Shown here one piece after another: positions 1-8,121 of a DNA stretch of 64,000 nucleotides. Source of the stretch: an uncultured Hyphomicrobiales bacterium (GTDB lineage: Bacteria; Pseudomonadota; Alphaproteobacteria; Rhizobiales; Beijerinckiaceae). Position 1 is the first letter of the stretch, and the number at the start of each line of letters is the position of its first letter. The notes beneath the pieces were generated by a model. It was not told the origin of the DNA and searched no databases. It saw nothing but the letters and a program-made list of their open reading frames with translations. Both the position numbers and the translations under genes were made by a program. The stretch is from the NCBI GenBank assembly GCA_903931945.1, contig CAIZEI010000151.1, positions 53,406 through 117,405 on the forward strand, written 5' to 3'.

Positions 1-629
1 TTGGCGTTGCGGCGGAATCGAATGGGGTCCGAAGTCAGGATATTGCCTTCGAACGGTTGCGCGAGCATCGATTTTGACCCACCGCCGGGTATGAAGGAGC
101 CGCCAAGCCCGATTGAGTCCAGCGCCTCCGCCAGAAAATGTGCGGCGCGCGGCGCACGAAACCCCTGGATGGCGATCATTGGAGCGATCAACGCCAGACG
201 TTCAAAAGGCGAGACGCCCCGACGCGCCTGCGAAATCAGGATTGCCGCGCCCATCGAGTGGCCCAGCGCGAACCAGGGTTTTGGACAAAACGGCTCCAGC
301 GTCTGGTCCCGGATGGCGTCGAGGTCGCGATCATAGAGCGAGAAATCGTCAATATGGCCCTTGCGGGAATTGTCGAGGTCGCGCCCCGAAAGCCCCTGTC
401 CCCGCCAATCAAAAACAACGACGGCAAGCTTGCGAGACAGCAATTCTGCGACAGTCTCGAAATATTTTTCGATGAACTCGGCCCGCCCGGTGCAAATCAG
501 CACCGTGCCAAGCGCCTCGCCCTCCGGGTGCCAGCGCGCGACGCGCAACGCCATGCCATCGACGGCGCGCAGGGTCGTCGCCACTGCGCCGGGCGGCATC
601 GGGTTATCAGGCGTGACGATCAATTCCAT
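1..629 (-). CDS. Alpha/beta hydrolase, lysophospholipase-like (3' part cut by window edge)
   Basis: Reading the minus strand from an ATG at 629 gives 209 residues with no stop before the window edge, so the C-terminus is missing. The protein looks like the PldB/monoacylglycerol-lipase (Hydrolase_4) family, which hydrolyses lysophospholipids or monoacylglycerols. Visible support: an oxyanion-region segment VLICTGRAEFIEKYFE, the strand VVFDWRGQGLSGR, and the nucleophile elbow GHSMG with Ser near residue 125. The catalytic Asp and His would lie in the missing part. No signal peptide is evident, so it is probably cytoplasmic. It follows rimM on the same strand after about 70 bases, where many relatives have trmD. 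The true substrate cannot be told. Confidence 0.8.
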   Translation of the reverse strand, partial: MELIVTPDNPMPPGAVATTLRAVDGMALRVARWHPEGEALGTVLICTGRAEFIEKYFETVAELLSRKLAVVVFDWRGQGLSGRDLDNSRKGHIDDFSLYDRDLDAIRDQTLEPFCPKPWFALGHSMGAAILISQARRGVSPFERLALIAPMIAIQGFRAPRAAHFLAEALDSIGLGGSFIPGGGSKSMLAQPFEGNILTSDPIRFRRNA

Positions 630-698
630 CGCAAAGCAAACTCCGCTGAGCCGCCTCTTAACATATTTTCTCGAAATGGAATTTTGGAGGGGTCTGCG

Positions 699-1265
699 TC
701 AAATCGAGTCTTTGTCGCCCTCGCCCGCAACCTCCACAGGCGCCACAATTGTCACACGGCGGGCAATGAGATCGACGTCAGGGACAACGGCGCGGGTGAA
801 GGGGAACAGCAGGGTTTCGCCACCCCCGACAGGCGCGACTTCGAGAATATCGCCCGCGCCGTAATTCGGCGCATCGACAATCACGCCGATGGGCTCGCCG
901 AGCGAATCGACCGCTGTCATCCCGATGAGGTCGGAAATGTAATATTCATCCTCGTCCCCGGCGGGCATGCGGGCGCGGTCGGCATAGATCTCGAGATTGG
1001 TCAGCGTCTCGGCGCCGTTGCGGTCGCTTACGCCCTTGACGCGCGCAACAAGAGCGCCTTTGCCGCCTTCGCGCAGAGCCTCGATCGCAAAAATCCGGGC
1101 GCCCGCAACATCCGTGAGATCGCCATAGTCTGCGATCGCGAGGGGGTCCTGCGTAAAGGATTGCAGACGCAATTCGCCACGCAGGCCTACCGCTGCGCCA
1201 AAAAGACCGACGAGCACAAGGCCGGGCCGGGGTTTTGTCGGCGGCGCTGGAGGCTTTTTCGCCAT
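699..1265 (-). CDS. rimM: Ribosome maturation factor RimM
   Basis: RimM binds ribosomal protein S19 and helps the 30S head domain mature. The 188-residue product has the expected two-part layout: an N-terminal RimM beta-barrel (about residues 17-95, with the typical GLRGELRLQSFT segment) and a C-terminal PRC-barrel (about 105-175, with DEYYISDLIGM and GEPIGVIVD). Length is normal. It lies directly after rpsP, separated by a short palindrome, in the conserved ffh-rpsP-rimM order, so it is probably co-transcribed with them. What is odd is downstream: trmD and rplS, its usual next genes, are absent. Confidence 0.95.
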   Translation of the reverse strand: MAKKPPAPPTKPRPGLVLVGLFGAAVGLRGELRLQSFTQDPLAIADYGDLTDVAGARIFAIEALREGGKGALVARVKGVSDRNGAETLTNLEIYADRARMPAGDEDEYYISDLIGMTAVDSLGEPIGVIVDAPNYGAGDILEVAPVGGGETLLFPFTRAVVPDVDLIARRVTIVAPVEVAGEGDKDSI

Positions 1266-1296
1266 AGTCTTGAAGAGACCTGAAGGAGCGCGTCTC

Positions 1297-1323
1297 CCTT
1301 CTCCCGCTCATGGCGGGAGAAGG
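1297..1323. repeat. REP-like palindrome between rpsP and rimM
   Basis: An 11-base arm (CCTTCTCCCGC) is followed by a five-base loop and its exact complement GCGGGAGAAGG. It is one of the CTCTCCC/GGGAGAG palindromes scattered over this window. In the rpsP-rimM transcript it would form a strong hairpin and could tune rimM expression or protect mRNA ends. That role is inferred. Confidence 0.7.
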
Positions 1324-1338
1324 ACGCGCGGAGGGAAC

Positions 1339-1695
1339 TTACTCCGCCGCAGCAGGCGCGGCTTCAGCAGCGGCGGCGGCCGCCGCACGTTCCTGGGCCT
1401 TCTTCTTCGGCTTGGCCTTTTCCGGGTTGTTCTGCGCTTCGCGCTTTCCAACGCCGAGAGCTTCCAGCAAACGGGCGACGCGGTCGGAGGGCTGCGCGCC
1501 CTTGGCGATCCAGGCATTCGCCTTCTCGGTGTCGAGCACCACGCGTGTGGCGTCGTCCTTCTTCTTCAGCGGATCGAACGTGCCGAGACGCTCGATGAAA
1601 CGGCCATCGCGGGGCATGCGGGAATCCGCAACAACGACGCGATAGAAGGGGCGCTTCTTGGCGCCGCCGCGGGACAGTCGAATTTTAAGAGACAT
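1339..1695 (-). CDS. rpsP: 30S ribosomal protein S16
   Basis: Small-subunit ribosomal protein bS16. The first 80 residues carry the family signature: [20 protein letters not shown] at the start, then [15 protein letters not shown] and the LGTFDP segment. The product is 118 residues, longer than the roughly 80-residue core, because of an alanine- and lysine-rich tail of the kind often seen in alphaproteobacterial S16. It lies about 100 bases downstream of ffh and 73 bases upstream of rimM, in the conserved order. Confidence 0.97.
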   Translation of the reverse strand: MSLKIRLSRGGAKKRPFYRVVVADSRMPRDGRFIERLGTFDPLKKKDDATRVVLDTEKANAWIAKGAQPSDRVARLLEALGVGKREAQNNPEKAKPKKKAQERAAAAAAAEAAPAAAE

Positions 1696-1717
1696 GCTTG
1701 GGTTCCTTGTTGTTCAT

Positions 1718-1792
1718 AGGCAGTAGGAGTTAGACAGTGGGCAGTAGGGGAATATTGCAATAGTCAGAAGAGCTTCCTTACTGCCTACTGCC
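1718..1792. repeat. CAGTAGG-type inverted repeat between ffh and rpsP
   Basis: Copies of GGCAGTAGG near 1718-1748 face copies of CCTACTGCC near 1777-1792, giving a potential stem. The same word family forms a perfect 18-base hairpin at 32082-32128, so this is a dispersed repeat and not chance. It fills most of the ffh-rpsP gap. Confidence 0.6.
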
Positions 1793-1793
1793 T

Positions 1794-3383
1794 TCATTTC
1801 TTCTTCCCGAACGGGTTGAAGCCGCCGAGCGGACCTCCCCCCAATCCGGGTAATTTTGGACCGCCGAGTCCGGGCAAACTGCCCGGCAGGCCCGGCAGCC
1901 CTCCGGGTCTCGGCCCGCCAAACACGCCCGGCGGAGGCGCTTCAGGCAATTTCGGCATTCCAGGCGGCAGCGCGCCGCCGCCGCCCATCTGTTGTTTCAT
2001 GGCCTCGATCTGTTCGGGCGAGGGCATTCCCCCGCCCATGCCGAACATAGAGGCCAGCTTGCCCATCGGGCCGCGCTTGCCCGCCGCGCCGCCCATGGCC
2101 TTCATCATATCGGCCATCTGCCGATGCTGTTTGAGCACCTTGTTGACATCTTCGGGCTTCATGCCGGAGCCTGCCGCGATGCGGCGTTTGCGCGAGGCTT
2201 TCAGCAAATCGGGATTGCGCCGCTCGGCCGGCGTCATCGACAGGATGATGGCGCGCTGCCGTTTGATCGTGTTTTCGTTGAGATGCGCAGCGGACATCTG
2301 ATCTTTTATTTTGGCCATGCCGGGCAACATCCCCATGATGCCGCCCATGCCGCCCATTTTCTCGATCTGCGCGAGCTGCTCGCCAAAATCCTCAAGGTCG
2401 AACTTCCCCTTGCGCATTTTCTCGGCCATTTTCGAGGCCTTGTCGGCGTCGAAATTGGCGGCGGCTTTCTCGACAAGCGCGACGATATCGCCCATGCCCA
2501 GAATGCGCCCGGCGATGCGCTGGGGATCGAAATCTTCAAGATCGTCGACTTTTTCGCCGGTGCCGAGCAGCTTGATCGGCTTGCCGGTGACCGCCCGCAT
2601 GGAGAGCGCGGCGCCGCCGCGCCCATCGCCGTCGCAGCGCGTCAGAACGATGCCGGTGATCGCCACGCGGCTGTCGAAATTGCGGGCCAGATTGACCGCA
2701 TCCTGACCGGTGAGGCTGTCTGCGACGAGCAGGATTTCATGCGGGCGCGCGGCGGCCTTGATCTCCGCCATCTCCTGCATCAACGGCTCGTCGATATGGG
2801 TGCGGCCCGCTGTGTCGTACATGACAACATCGAAACCCTGCAGGCGCGCGGCTTCCTCGGCGCGACGGGTGATCTGGACCGGACTCTGGCCTGCGATAAT
2901 GGGCAGCGTCGCAATGCCGGTCTGCCGGCCGAGGACGGCCAGCTGCTCCTGTGCGGCGGGGCGCTTCACGTCGAGCGAGGCCATCAGCACCTTGCGCTTC
3001 ATGCGTTCGGTGAGACGTTTGGCGATTTTCGCGGTCGTGGTCGTCTTACCCGCGCCCTGCAAGCCGACCATCATGATGGCGACAGGCGCGGCGGCGTCGA
3101 GATTGATCGGATCGGCGGTCGAGCCCAGCGTCTCGACCATCACATCGTTGACGATCTTGACGACCATCTGACCGGGAGTGACGGATTTCACCACATTGGC
3201 GCCAATGGCGCGCCCGCGAACCTTGTCGACAAACGCGCGCGTGACATCCAGCGCCACGTCGGCTTCCAGCAACGCGCGGCGCACCTCGCGCAAGGCAAGG
3301 TCGACATCGGCCTCGCTCAGGGCGCCGCGGCCCCTGAGCTGGTCGAATATGCCTGAGAGCTTTTCCGAAAGCCCTTCGAACAT
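1794..3383 (-). CDS. ffh: Signal recognition particle protein Ffh (SRP54)
   Basis: GTPase subunit of the bacterial signal recognition particle, which with 4.5S RNA delivers nascent membrane proteins to FtsY. Domain order: N domain (1-90), G domain with the P-loop GLQGAGKTTTTAKIA (about 108-122), DTAGR and TRCDGDGRGG motifs, then a methionine-rich M domain with KMGGMGGIMGMLPGM. At 529 residues it is longer than the usual 450-500. The excess is a Gly/Pro/Leu-rich low-complexity tail (about 475-525, repeats of LPGL and GG) ending in a lysine cluster. It heads the ffh-rpsP-rimM block. Confidence 0.97.
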   Translation of the reverse strand: MFEGLSEKLSGIFDQLRGRGALSEADVDLALREVRRALLEADVALDVTRAFVDKVRGRAIGANVVKSVTPGQMVVKIVNDVMVETLGSTADPINLDAAAPVAIMMVGLQGAGKTTTTAKIAKRLTERMKRKVLMASLDVKRPAAQEQLAVLGRQTGIATLPIIAGQSPVQITRRAEEAARLQGFDVVMYDTAGRTHIDEPLMQEMAEIKAAARPHEILLVADSLTGQDAVNLARNFDSRVAITGIVLTRCDGDGRGGAALSMRAVTGKPIKLLGTGEKVDDLEDFDPQRIAGRILGMGDIVALVEKAAANFDADKASKMAEKMRKGKFDLEDFGEQLAQIEKMGGMGGIMGMLPGMAKIKDQMSAAHLNENTIKRQRAIILSMTPAERRNPDLLKASRKRRIAAGSGMKPEDVNKVLKQHRQMADMMKAMGGAAGKRGPMGKLASMFGMGGGMPSPEQIEAMKQQMGGGGALPPGMPKLPEAPPPGVFGGPRPGGLPGLPGSLPGLGGPKLPGLGGGPLGGFNPFGKKK

Positions 3384-3590
3384 GGGTTCACTCCATTTCC
3401 CGAATGCACAGCCGCAAAGCCAAACGCGCCCGGGAGCGCATCGGCGCCGCCGGACGGGAACCCCTTTTCTCGATGGAAAAGTGGGCGGCTTCAGGACATC
3501 GCTGTCGAGAGTTGGGCGTGTTTAGGGGATGGAGGGGGCGGATGTCAAACCGAAATCCGCGCCGCCCGACCGATCGTTGCGCTGCAAGCG

Positions 3591-4421
3591 CTAGAAATGC
3601 CTGACGCCCAAAGGTTTGCCACCCACCCTGGGGTCTTTCCACCAGCCGCCGTCCGCATGGTAATCGAAGGTGGCGTGATGGCCTTTACGGGCTGTCAGCA
3701 AAAGGCGACCATGCTCGAAGTTCCAGCCGACGGGCTCAAAAATCACGATGCCGTTGTCGCGGCAGGCCGGCGCGAGTTGCGCGCGAAAACCGCCCGGTCC
3801 GCGCGATTGATCGTCGAGCGTCAACATGCAGCCCACGTCCTTGCCGCCTTCCACCCCCTCGCGCAGGATGACGTAACGCCCGCCGAGGTCTGACAATTTT
3901 CCGGGGTAATGCGTCACAGCGGCGCGGGTCGTCGGCTCCGGCTCCTTCACGGGTTTCGGGGCCGCGTTGGCTGGCGCCGCGACAGGAATTGCGGCAAAGC
4001 CCTTCTGAAGATCCTGACGCCCTGTCGGGGTCATTTCATAAGCTTCGCCGTCCGGTCCCTTCGCAGTCCATTTGCTTTCGGCCTTCCGTGTGAAGACAAG
4101 TTCGGCTTCGCCCGCCTTTGCATCAAAGACGATGGCGCCGTCGCCCCGGACTGTCCAGCCCCGCACCGGCCCCAGCGCGGGCATGGAATGGCGGCAACCG
4201 CTCGGAATCGCCAAAGTCCGGTCAATCGTGTTGGCGTTTTCGGAATGCAGCACAAGGCCGCACTTTTTTGTCGAACCTTCAAGCGCGATTTCCCACGGAC
4301 CGGATGCTGCCGCGATCGCAGGCGACTCGACGGGAGCAGCAAAGCCGGGCAATACAGGCGCAATCAGGATCAGGGCGCCCGCCAGAAATCCGAACCGGAT
4401 GAGCCATTCCTTCCGCGACAT
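3591..4421 (-). CDS. Secreted protein with two AprI/Inh-like (metalloprotease inhibitor) domains
   Basis: A 276-residue protein with an N-terminal signal peptide (MSRKEWLIRFGFLAGALILI... with a likely cut after PGFA, about residue 29). Two regions resemble the AprI/Inh protease-inhibitor fold. Residues 42-115 hold the pattern WEIALEG, KCGLVLHSE, GC and F..KAGE. Residues 175-265 hold GCMLTLDDQ, LAPAC, PVGW and LTARKGHHATF, the typical Cys-to-Cys spacing and tryptophan. The second domain matches better. Known family members inhibit secreted serralysin-type metalloproteases in the periplasm, but no such protease is visible here, so a specific partner cannot be named. Its neighbours look unrelated. 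Confidence 0.7.
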   Translation of the reverse strand: MSRKEWLIRFGFLAGALILIAPVLPGFAAPVESPAIAAASGPWEIALEGSTKKCGLVLHSENANTIDRTLAIPSGCRHSMPALGPVRGWTVRGDGAIVFDAKAGEAELVFTRKAESKWTAKGPDGEAYEMTPTGRQDLQKGFAAIPVAAPANAAPKPVKEPEPTTRAAVTHYPGKLSDLGGRYVILREGVEGGKDVGCMLTLDDQSRGPGGFRAQLAPACRDNGIVIFEPVGWNFEHGRLLLTARKGHHATFDYHADGGWWKDPRVGGKPLGVRHF

Positions 4422-4480
4422 TGCAATCCTCCTGTTCCATTCTCAAAAATTGCTGAAACAATCAGCGATACTGCACGATT

Positions 4481-5464
4481 TCAGGACCGTGGCCAAGGCG
4501 TTTCGGCCACCGGCGTCAAGGGCCCCGTCCCGCGCACGAAGGAAAAAATATTATCGAGAGTCAATTTCGCCATCGCCTCGCGCGTCGGTCCGGTGGCGGA
4601 CCCGACATGCGGCAGCAGCACCACATGATCCATTGCCAGCAGGGCTGCAGGAACCCGGGGTTCGTCGAGAAACACGTCGAGCCCGGCGCCAAGAATGGTT
4701 CCATTCTGCAACGCCGCAATCAGCGCGTCCTCATCGACAATGCCGCCACGCGCGATATTGATGACAATGCCGTTCGATCCCAGCGCCGCAAGGATTTCTG
4801 CGTCGATGAGATTGCGCGTCTGCGCCCCTCCCGGGGTCGCAACCATCAGAATATCGCAGGCGGCGGCCATGTCCTTGAGGTCGGCGTAATATGGCCATCC
4901 CGCGCCGTCCTGCTGGCGGCGGCCATGATAGACCACTTTCAGACCGAACGCTTCGCCACGCCGCGCTATGGCCTTGCCAATGCGCCCAAGGCCGACAATG
5001 CCCAGCGTGCGCCCGCGCAGGCTGGCGGAGAGAGGAAATGACTCTTCCAGCCATTTGCCGGAACGCACGAAGCGGTCGGCTTGCGGCAACTGCCGCACAA
5101 CGGACAGAAGCAGACCGAACGCCGCGTCGGCTGTCTCCTCGGTCAAAACATCGGGCGTGTTGGTAACGACAATCCCCCGCGCCGCCGCCGCCCGCGCGTC
5201 GATATTGTCATAGCCGACGCCGATATTCGCCACGAGTTCAAGCTTGGGGAATTGCCCCATAAAGGCGGCGTCAATCGGACGGACAACGCCGCCCGCGATC
5301 ACCGGCACACCGGTGACGATAAAACGCAGGCTCTCGGCGATGTCCGTGAGAGCGGTTTGCGGATGGCGCGCATCCCATGATTTCACGACGTGAAAATCCT
5401 GCGCCAGGCCCGCGTCGAGCAAGGCAGGCAACGGCACGGGCATCAGGATACAGGGCTTGCTCAT
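4481..5464 (-). CDS. D-2-hydroxyacid dehydrogenase (glyoxylate/hydroxypyruvate reductase type)
   Basis: NAD(P)H-dependent reductase of 2-oxoacids such as glyoxylate or hydroxypyruvate. The 327-residue product shows the full family set: substrate-domain motif VANIGVGYDNID, the nucleotide-binding GxGxxG in LGIVGLGRIGKAIARRG, catalytic Arg in NIARGGIVDE, Glu in LDVFLDEP and His in LLPHVGSAT. I start at the ATG at 5464 (MSKPCILMPVPLP). An in-frame ATG at 5584 would add 40 Arg-rich residues with no family similarity. The gene stands alone between an AprI/Inh-like gene and a DUF3891 gene. Substrate preference is uncertain. Confidence 0.9.
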   Translation of the reverse strand: MSKPCILMPVPLPALLDAGLAQDFHVVKSWDARHPQTALTDIAESLRFIVTGVPVIAGGVVRPIDAAFMGQFPKLELVANIGVGYDNIDARAAAARGIVVTNTPDVLTEETADAAFGLLLSVVRQLPQADRFVRSGKWLEESFPLSASLRGRTLGIVGLGRIGKAIARRGEAFGLKVVYHGRRQQDGAGWPYYADLKDMAAACDILMVATPGGAQTRNLIDAEILAALGSNGIVINIARGGIVDEDALIAALQNGTILGAGLDVFLDEPRVPAALLAMDHVVLLPHVGSATGPTREAMAKLTLDNIFSFVRGTGPLTPVAETPWPRS

Positions 5465-5603
5465 GGCGTTTCTCTCCGGCGCCATGCTATCGCCGCGCCG
5501 GCGAATCCTGTCAACGAGCATTGTTTCCGGGTGGCGGCGCAATCTGGCGGGCCTTGCCCGGGCGCCGACAGACGTCGCGCTCATGCGACTGTATTTGCCG
5601 CAC

Positions 5604-6386
5604 TCACAAAAACCTGAAGCTTTTCACCTGCGGGGCTGCGGCAAACCACGCGAGGCGGAATTCCGCCTCGCTGGCGAAAACATGCGTCGGCAGGCGTTTA
5701 TAGACATAGCCAAGAGTCAACGGGTGTTGATCGAAGGGAAAAGGATCGAGCTTTATGTCACCGCCGCCCAGCGGGATCATGCGGATTGTGACGCCGTCCT
5801 CTGGCGCCTGGCCATAGGCAACGGGAACCGGCTCAAAAATCTGGTCCTTCGGTTCGCCCATGCACAAGGCCAGCGAGAAAATATCCCAGAATTGCAGCAG
5901 CCGGTAGTTGACCGCAAATTCCATCCGGTCAACGCCCGCCATCGCCAGTTCCTGCCGGCGCTCATAGTCCGCCGCGAAAGCCTCAACGCGCGCATCGATC
6001 GGGCGCATGGTCATGGCGGGCGTTCTCACCACGCCATATCTGTTGCGCCAAAGTCCTGTGCGATGGCGTGAGATCAGCAACCCGGCATAGGCGTCGAGGC
6101 CCGTCAGCCAGTCAATGCCGGCGCCAAAAGCCTGCAACTGGCTCGCGTCATTGGGGACCTGAAAAAAGCTTGGCGACGATTTCGCCTGCCGGTCATAGCG
6201 CGGCGCCGTCTCGTAAGCGGACCAGCCGCAATCATGCAAGGCGGCCGCGCGCACCGTGGACTCGCGCCGCGCGGGCGCAGCAAATTCGGCGTTGCCCCAG
6301 TGAGCGGCAAAGTAGCCGGACAATGCCGCGTGATCGGTCTGATTGATCAGCAGCATCGAGCCGTCGTCGAGTTTGCGGACTATCAT
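5604..6386 (-). CDS. DUF3891 family protein
   Basis: A 260-residue cytoplasmic protein with the DUF3891 pattern: an N-terminal DHAALSGYFAAHWGN, a central LHDCGW, and conserved tryptophans through the middle. The His-Asp spacing (DHA, HDCGW) suggests a metal-binding helical bundle like HD-type proteins, but that is inference and no activity is known to me for the family. It lies 139 bases upstream of the hydroxyacid dehydrogenase on the same strand, too far apart to assume an operon. Confidence 0.75.
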   Translation of the reverse strand: MIVRKLDDGSMLLINQTDHAALSGYFAAHWGNAEFAAPARRESTVRAAALHDCGWSAYETAPRYDRQAKSSPSFFQVPNDASQLQAFGAGIDWLTGLDAYAGLLISRHRTGLWRNRYGVVRTPAMTMRPIDARVEAFAADYERRQELAMAGVDRMEFAVNYRLLQFWDIFSLALCMGEPKDQIFEPVPVAYGQAPEDGVTIRMIPLGGGDIKLDPFPFDQHPLTLGYVYKRLPTHVFASEAEFRLAWFAAAPQVKSFRFL

Positions 6387-6446
6387 CCCGGCGCCTCACG
6401 GGTTGAACGCGATTCGCGGCGCATCCTTCAGGAACGCCGCAAAGGG

Positions 6447-7459
6447 CTACTTCCAGAACCGCGCCATGCCCGTCGTGCCATGCCCGCGCGTTTCGTCGCT
6501 GGCGGGAATGAGATAAAGCTGCGCATGGGCGATGCGCGGCAGCGCCTTTTCCATGATCCCGAGTTCAGGCGGATTGCGCTCGTCATCGCCCGAATTGACG
6601 GCCAGCAGCGCCGCCCTGACGCCTCAAGCCCGGGCGCAGGATTGTAATCGCGCGAGGCGTCGAACTGATAGATCGTGTCATTGGCGTCGCCGCCCACGGG
6701 CGCGGCCAGCCTGTCATCGATCAGTTTGTCTGCGCGCTCGCGCGTCGGCGCAAGCGCACGATAGCCGCGCGTACCGCCGGATGTTCCGGTGCTTAACCAG
6801 ACGTTGGCGAGGCGCAGCGCGCGCGGTTGCGCAGAATAGTCGCCGCCGTGCCATTCGGGATCGGCTTTGATGGTTTCAATGAGCAGGCGGCGCATCATCC
6901 AGTTGCGCGCCGACATTTCTGATGGGCTCGAGGCCATCGGAATCAACGCATCCATGAAATCGGGATAGCGTTCGCCAAAAATCCAGGTTTCCATGCCACC
7001 CATGGAATTTCCGGTCACAGCGCGCACATGTTTGAGGCCAAGCCCCTGCGTCAGCAGCAGGTATTGCGCCTCCACCATGTCGTCATAATTGTAACGTGGA
7101 AATTTCATCCGCAGACCGTCGGAGGGTTTTGACGATTGTCCCGCGCCAATCGCATCGGGCAGGATGATGAAATATTTTTGCGCATCGAGCGGCTGACCGG
7201 GCCCAAACAACTCGCCCGCATAATCCTTGCCAAGAAATTTGGCGCCAGACCCGCCAGTGCCATGCATGATCACAACCGGTTCGCCTGAGGGCGAGCCAAT
7301 CGTGAGGTAATGCTGGCGCAGTTCTGGCAGGACCTCTCCGGTGTGAAAACGAAATGCCTTTGTGGCGAAGGCGCCGTCTTTGGGCGCAGGGTAATCTTGC
7401 GCCATGGCGGAGAACGCCATCAACCCAGCCGCAAGTCCGCACCATTTCAACGCAGCCAT
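6447..7459 (-). pseudogene. Periplasmic MetX-like alpha/beta hydrolase, interrupted by a -1 frameshift
   Basis: From the ATG at 7459 the product has a signal peptide (MAALKWCGLAAGLMAFSAMA, cut before QDYP) and a homoserine-acetyltransferase-like alpha/beta hydrolase body: HGTGGSGAKFLG, PDAIGAGQSSKP and the nucleophile elbow GNSMGGMETW (Ser about residue 152). After NPAPGLEA, near 6619-6620, the frame breaks. Restoring one lost base there gives a natural end: RAALLAVNSGDDERNPPE, then IPASDETRGHGTTG and stop TAG at 6447. The catalytic Asp (SGDDERN) and His (RGHGTTG) both lie past the break. Unrepaired, translation runs into an arginine- and serine-rich tail ending at 6428. This is either a real pseudogene or a one-base assembly error. 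Confidence 0.75.
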
Positions 7460-7607
7460 TCCTGCCTCCCTGCTCTTGCGCGCAATTGTCGCGCGCCCGG
7501 CCCTGATGTCAATCGGGACCGCGAAATCCCGTTGACTGGCCGCGCCAGTGTGAAATGATGCGCGCAACTTCGCTGACGAGCGCGAAGGATGCCACGGGGA
7601 GGCGAGC

Positions 7608-8093
7608 ATGAAATGGCGCGACGCAGCGCGGGCCCTGGGATTGTTGGCCACTTGCTGGTTTCTCATCGCCGCAATGCCGGCCCATGCGCAAAACCCGGTG
7701 GCGCCGCCCAATGTCGAATGGCGCCAGGACAGCGATCCCGCGCAACGCTATTTGCAGCGTTCGCTCGAAATTTTCGAATTCAAGCGCGCCGCTGCAGCGG
7801 GCGTCGAGCGCGGTCGCGAGATTTTCTATTTCAAATGCTGGATGTGCCACAACGAATTCGCCAAACAGGCGCCGCGCCTCGACGGGCTGTTCAAACGCGA
7901 GACGATGGTGATGGGCATGCCCGTCAACGAGGACAACGTCAAGAACCAGATTCGCAACGGCAGTCCCAACATGGCGTCCTACAAAACGACGCTGGGCGAG
8001 GCCGATATTTCCGATCTCGTCGCCTTCATTCGCGAAAAATGTTGCTGGGACTCTGACGCGCCGCCGCTCAACCCACGCTACATCGCGCATTGA
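7608..8093 (+). CDS. Periplasmic c-type cytochrome
   Basis: A 161-residue exported monoheme cytochrome c. It has an N-terminal signal peptide (MKWRDAARALGLLATCWFL... with a likely AHA cut near residue 27), a heme-attachment motif CWMCH at residues 77-81, and methionines in GMPVNEDNV or PNMASYKTTL that could be the sixth iron ligand. The fold is class I, about 100 residues. The C-terminal KCCWDSD gives an unusual Cys pair outside the heme site. The next gene starts 28 bases downstream and also carries a heme-c motif, so the two probably form one periplasmic redox unit. The start is supported by a GGGGAGGCGAGC ribosome-binding stretch. Confidence 0.88.
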   Translation: MKWRDAARALGLLATCWFLIAAMPAHAQNPVAPPNVEWRQDSDPAQRYLQRSLEIFEFKRAAAAGVERGREIFYFKCWMCHNEFAKQAPRLDGLFKRETMVMGMPVNEDNVKNQIRNGSPNMASYKTTLGEADISDLVAFIREKCCWDSDAPPLNPRYIAH

Positions 8094-8121
8094 TCGGCAC
8101 GGTCGAAAACGGGAGATAATT

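Noticed and set aside
138..1283. Long plus-strand open frame opposite rimM and the first hydrolase
   Set aside because: It is antisense to two recognised genes, is Arg/His-rich and has no known motif. High-GC codon use makes such shadows.
1992..3356. 454-codon plus-strand frame opposite ffh
   Set aside because: Fully antisense to ffh, His/Asp-rich composition typical of the opposite strand of GC-rich genes.
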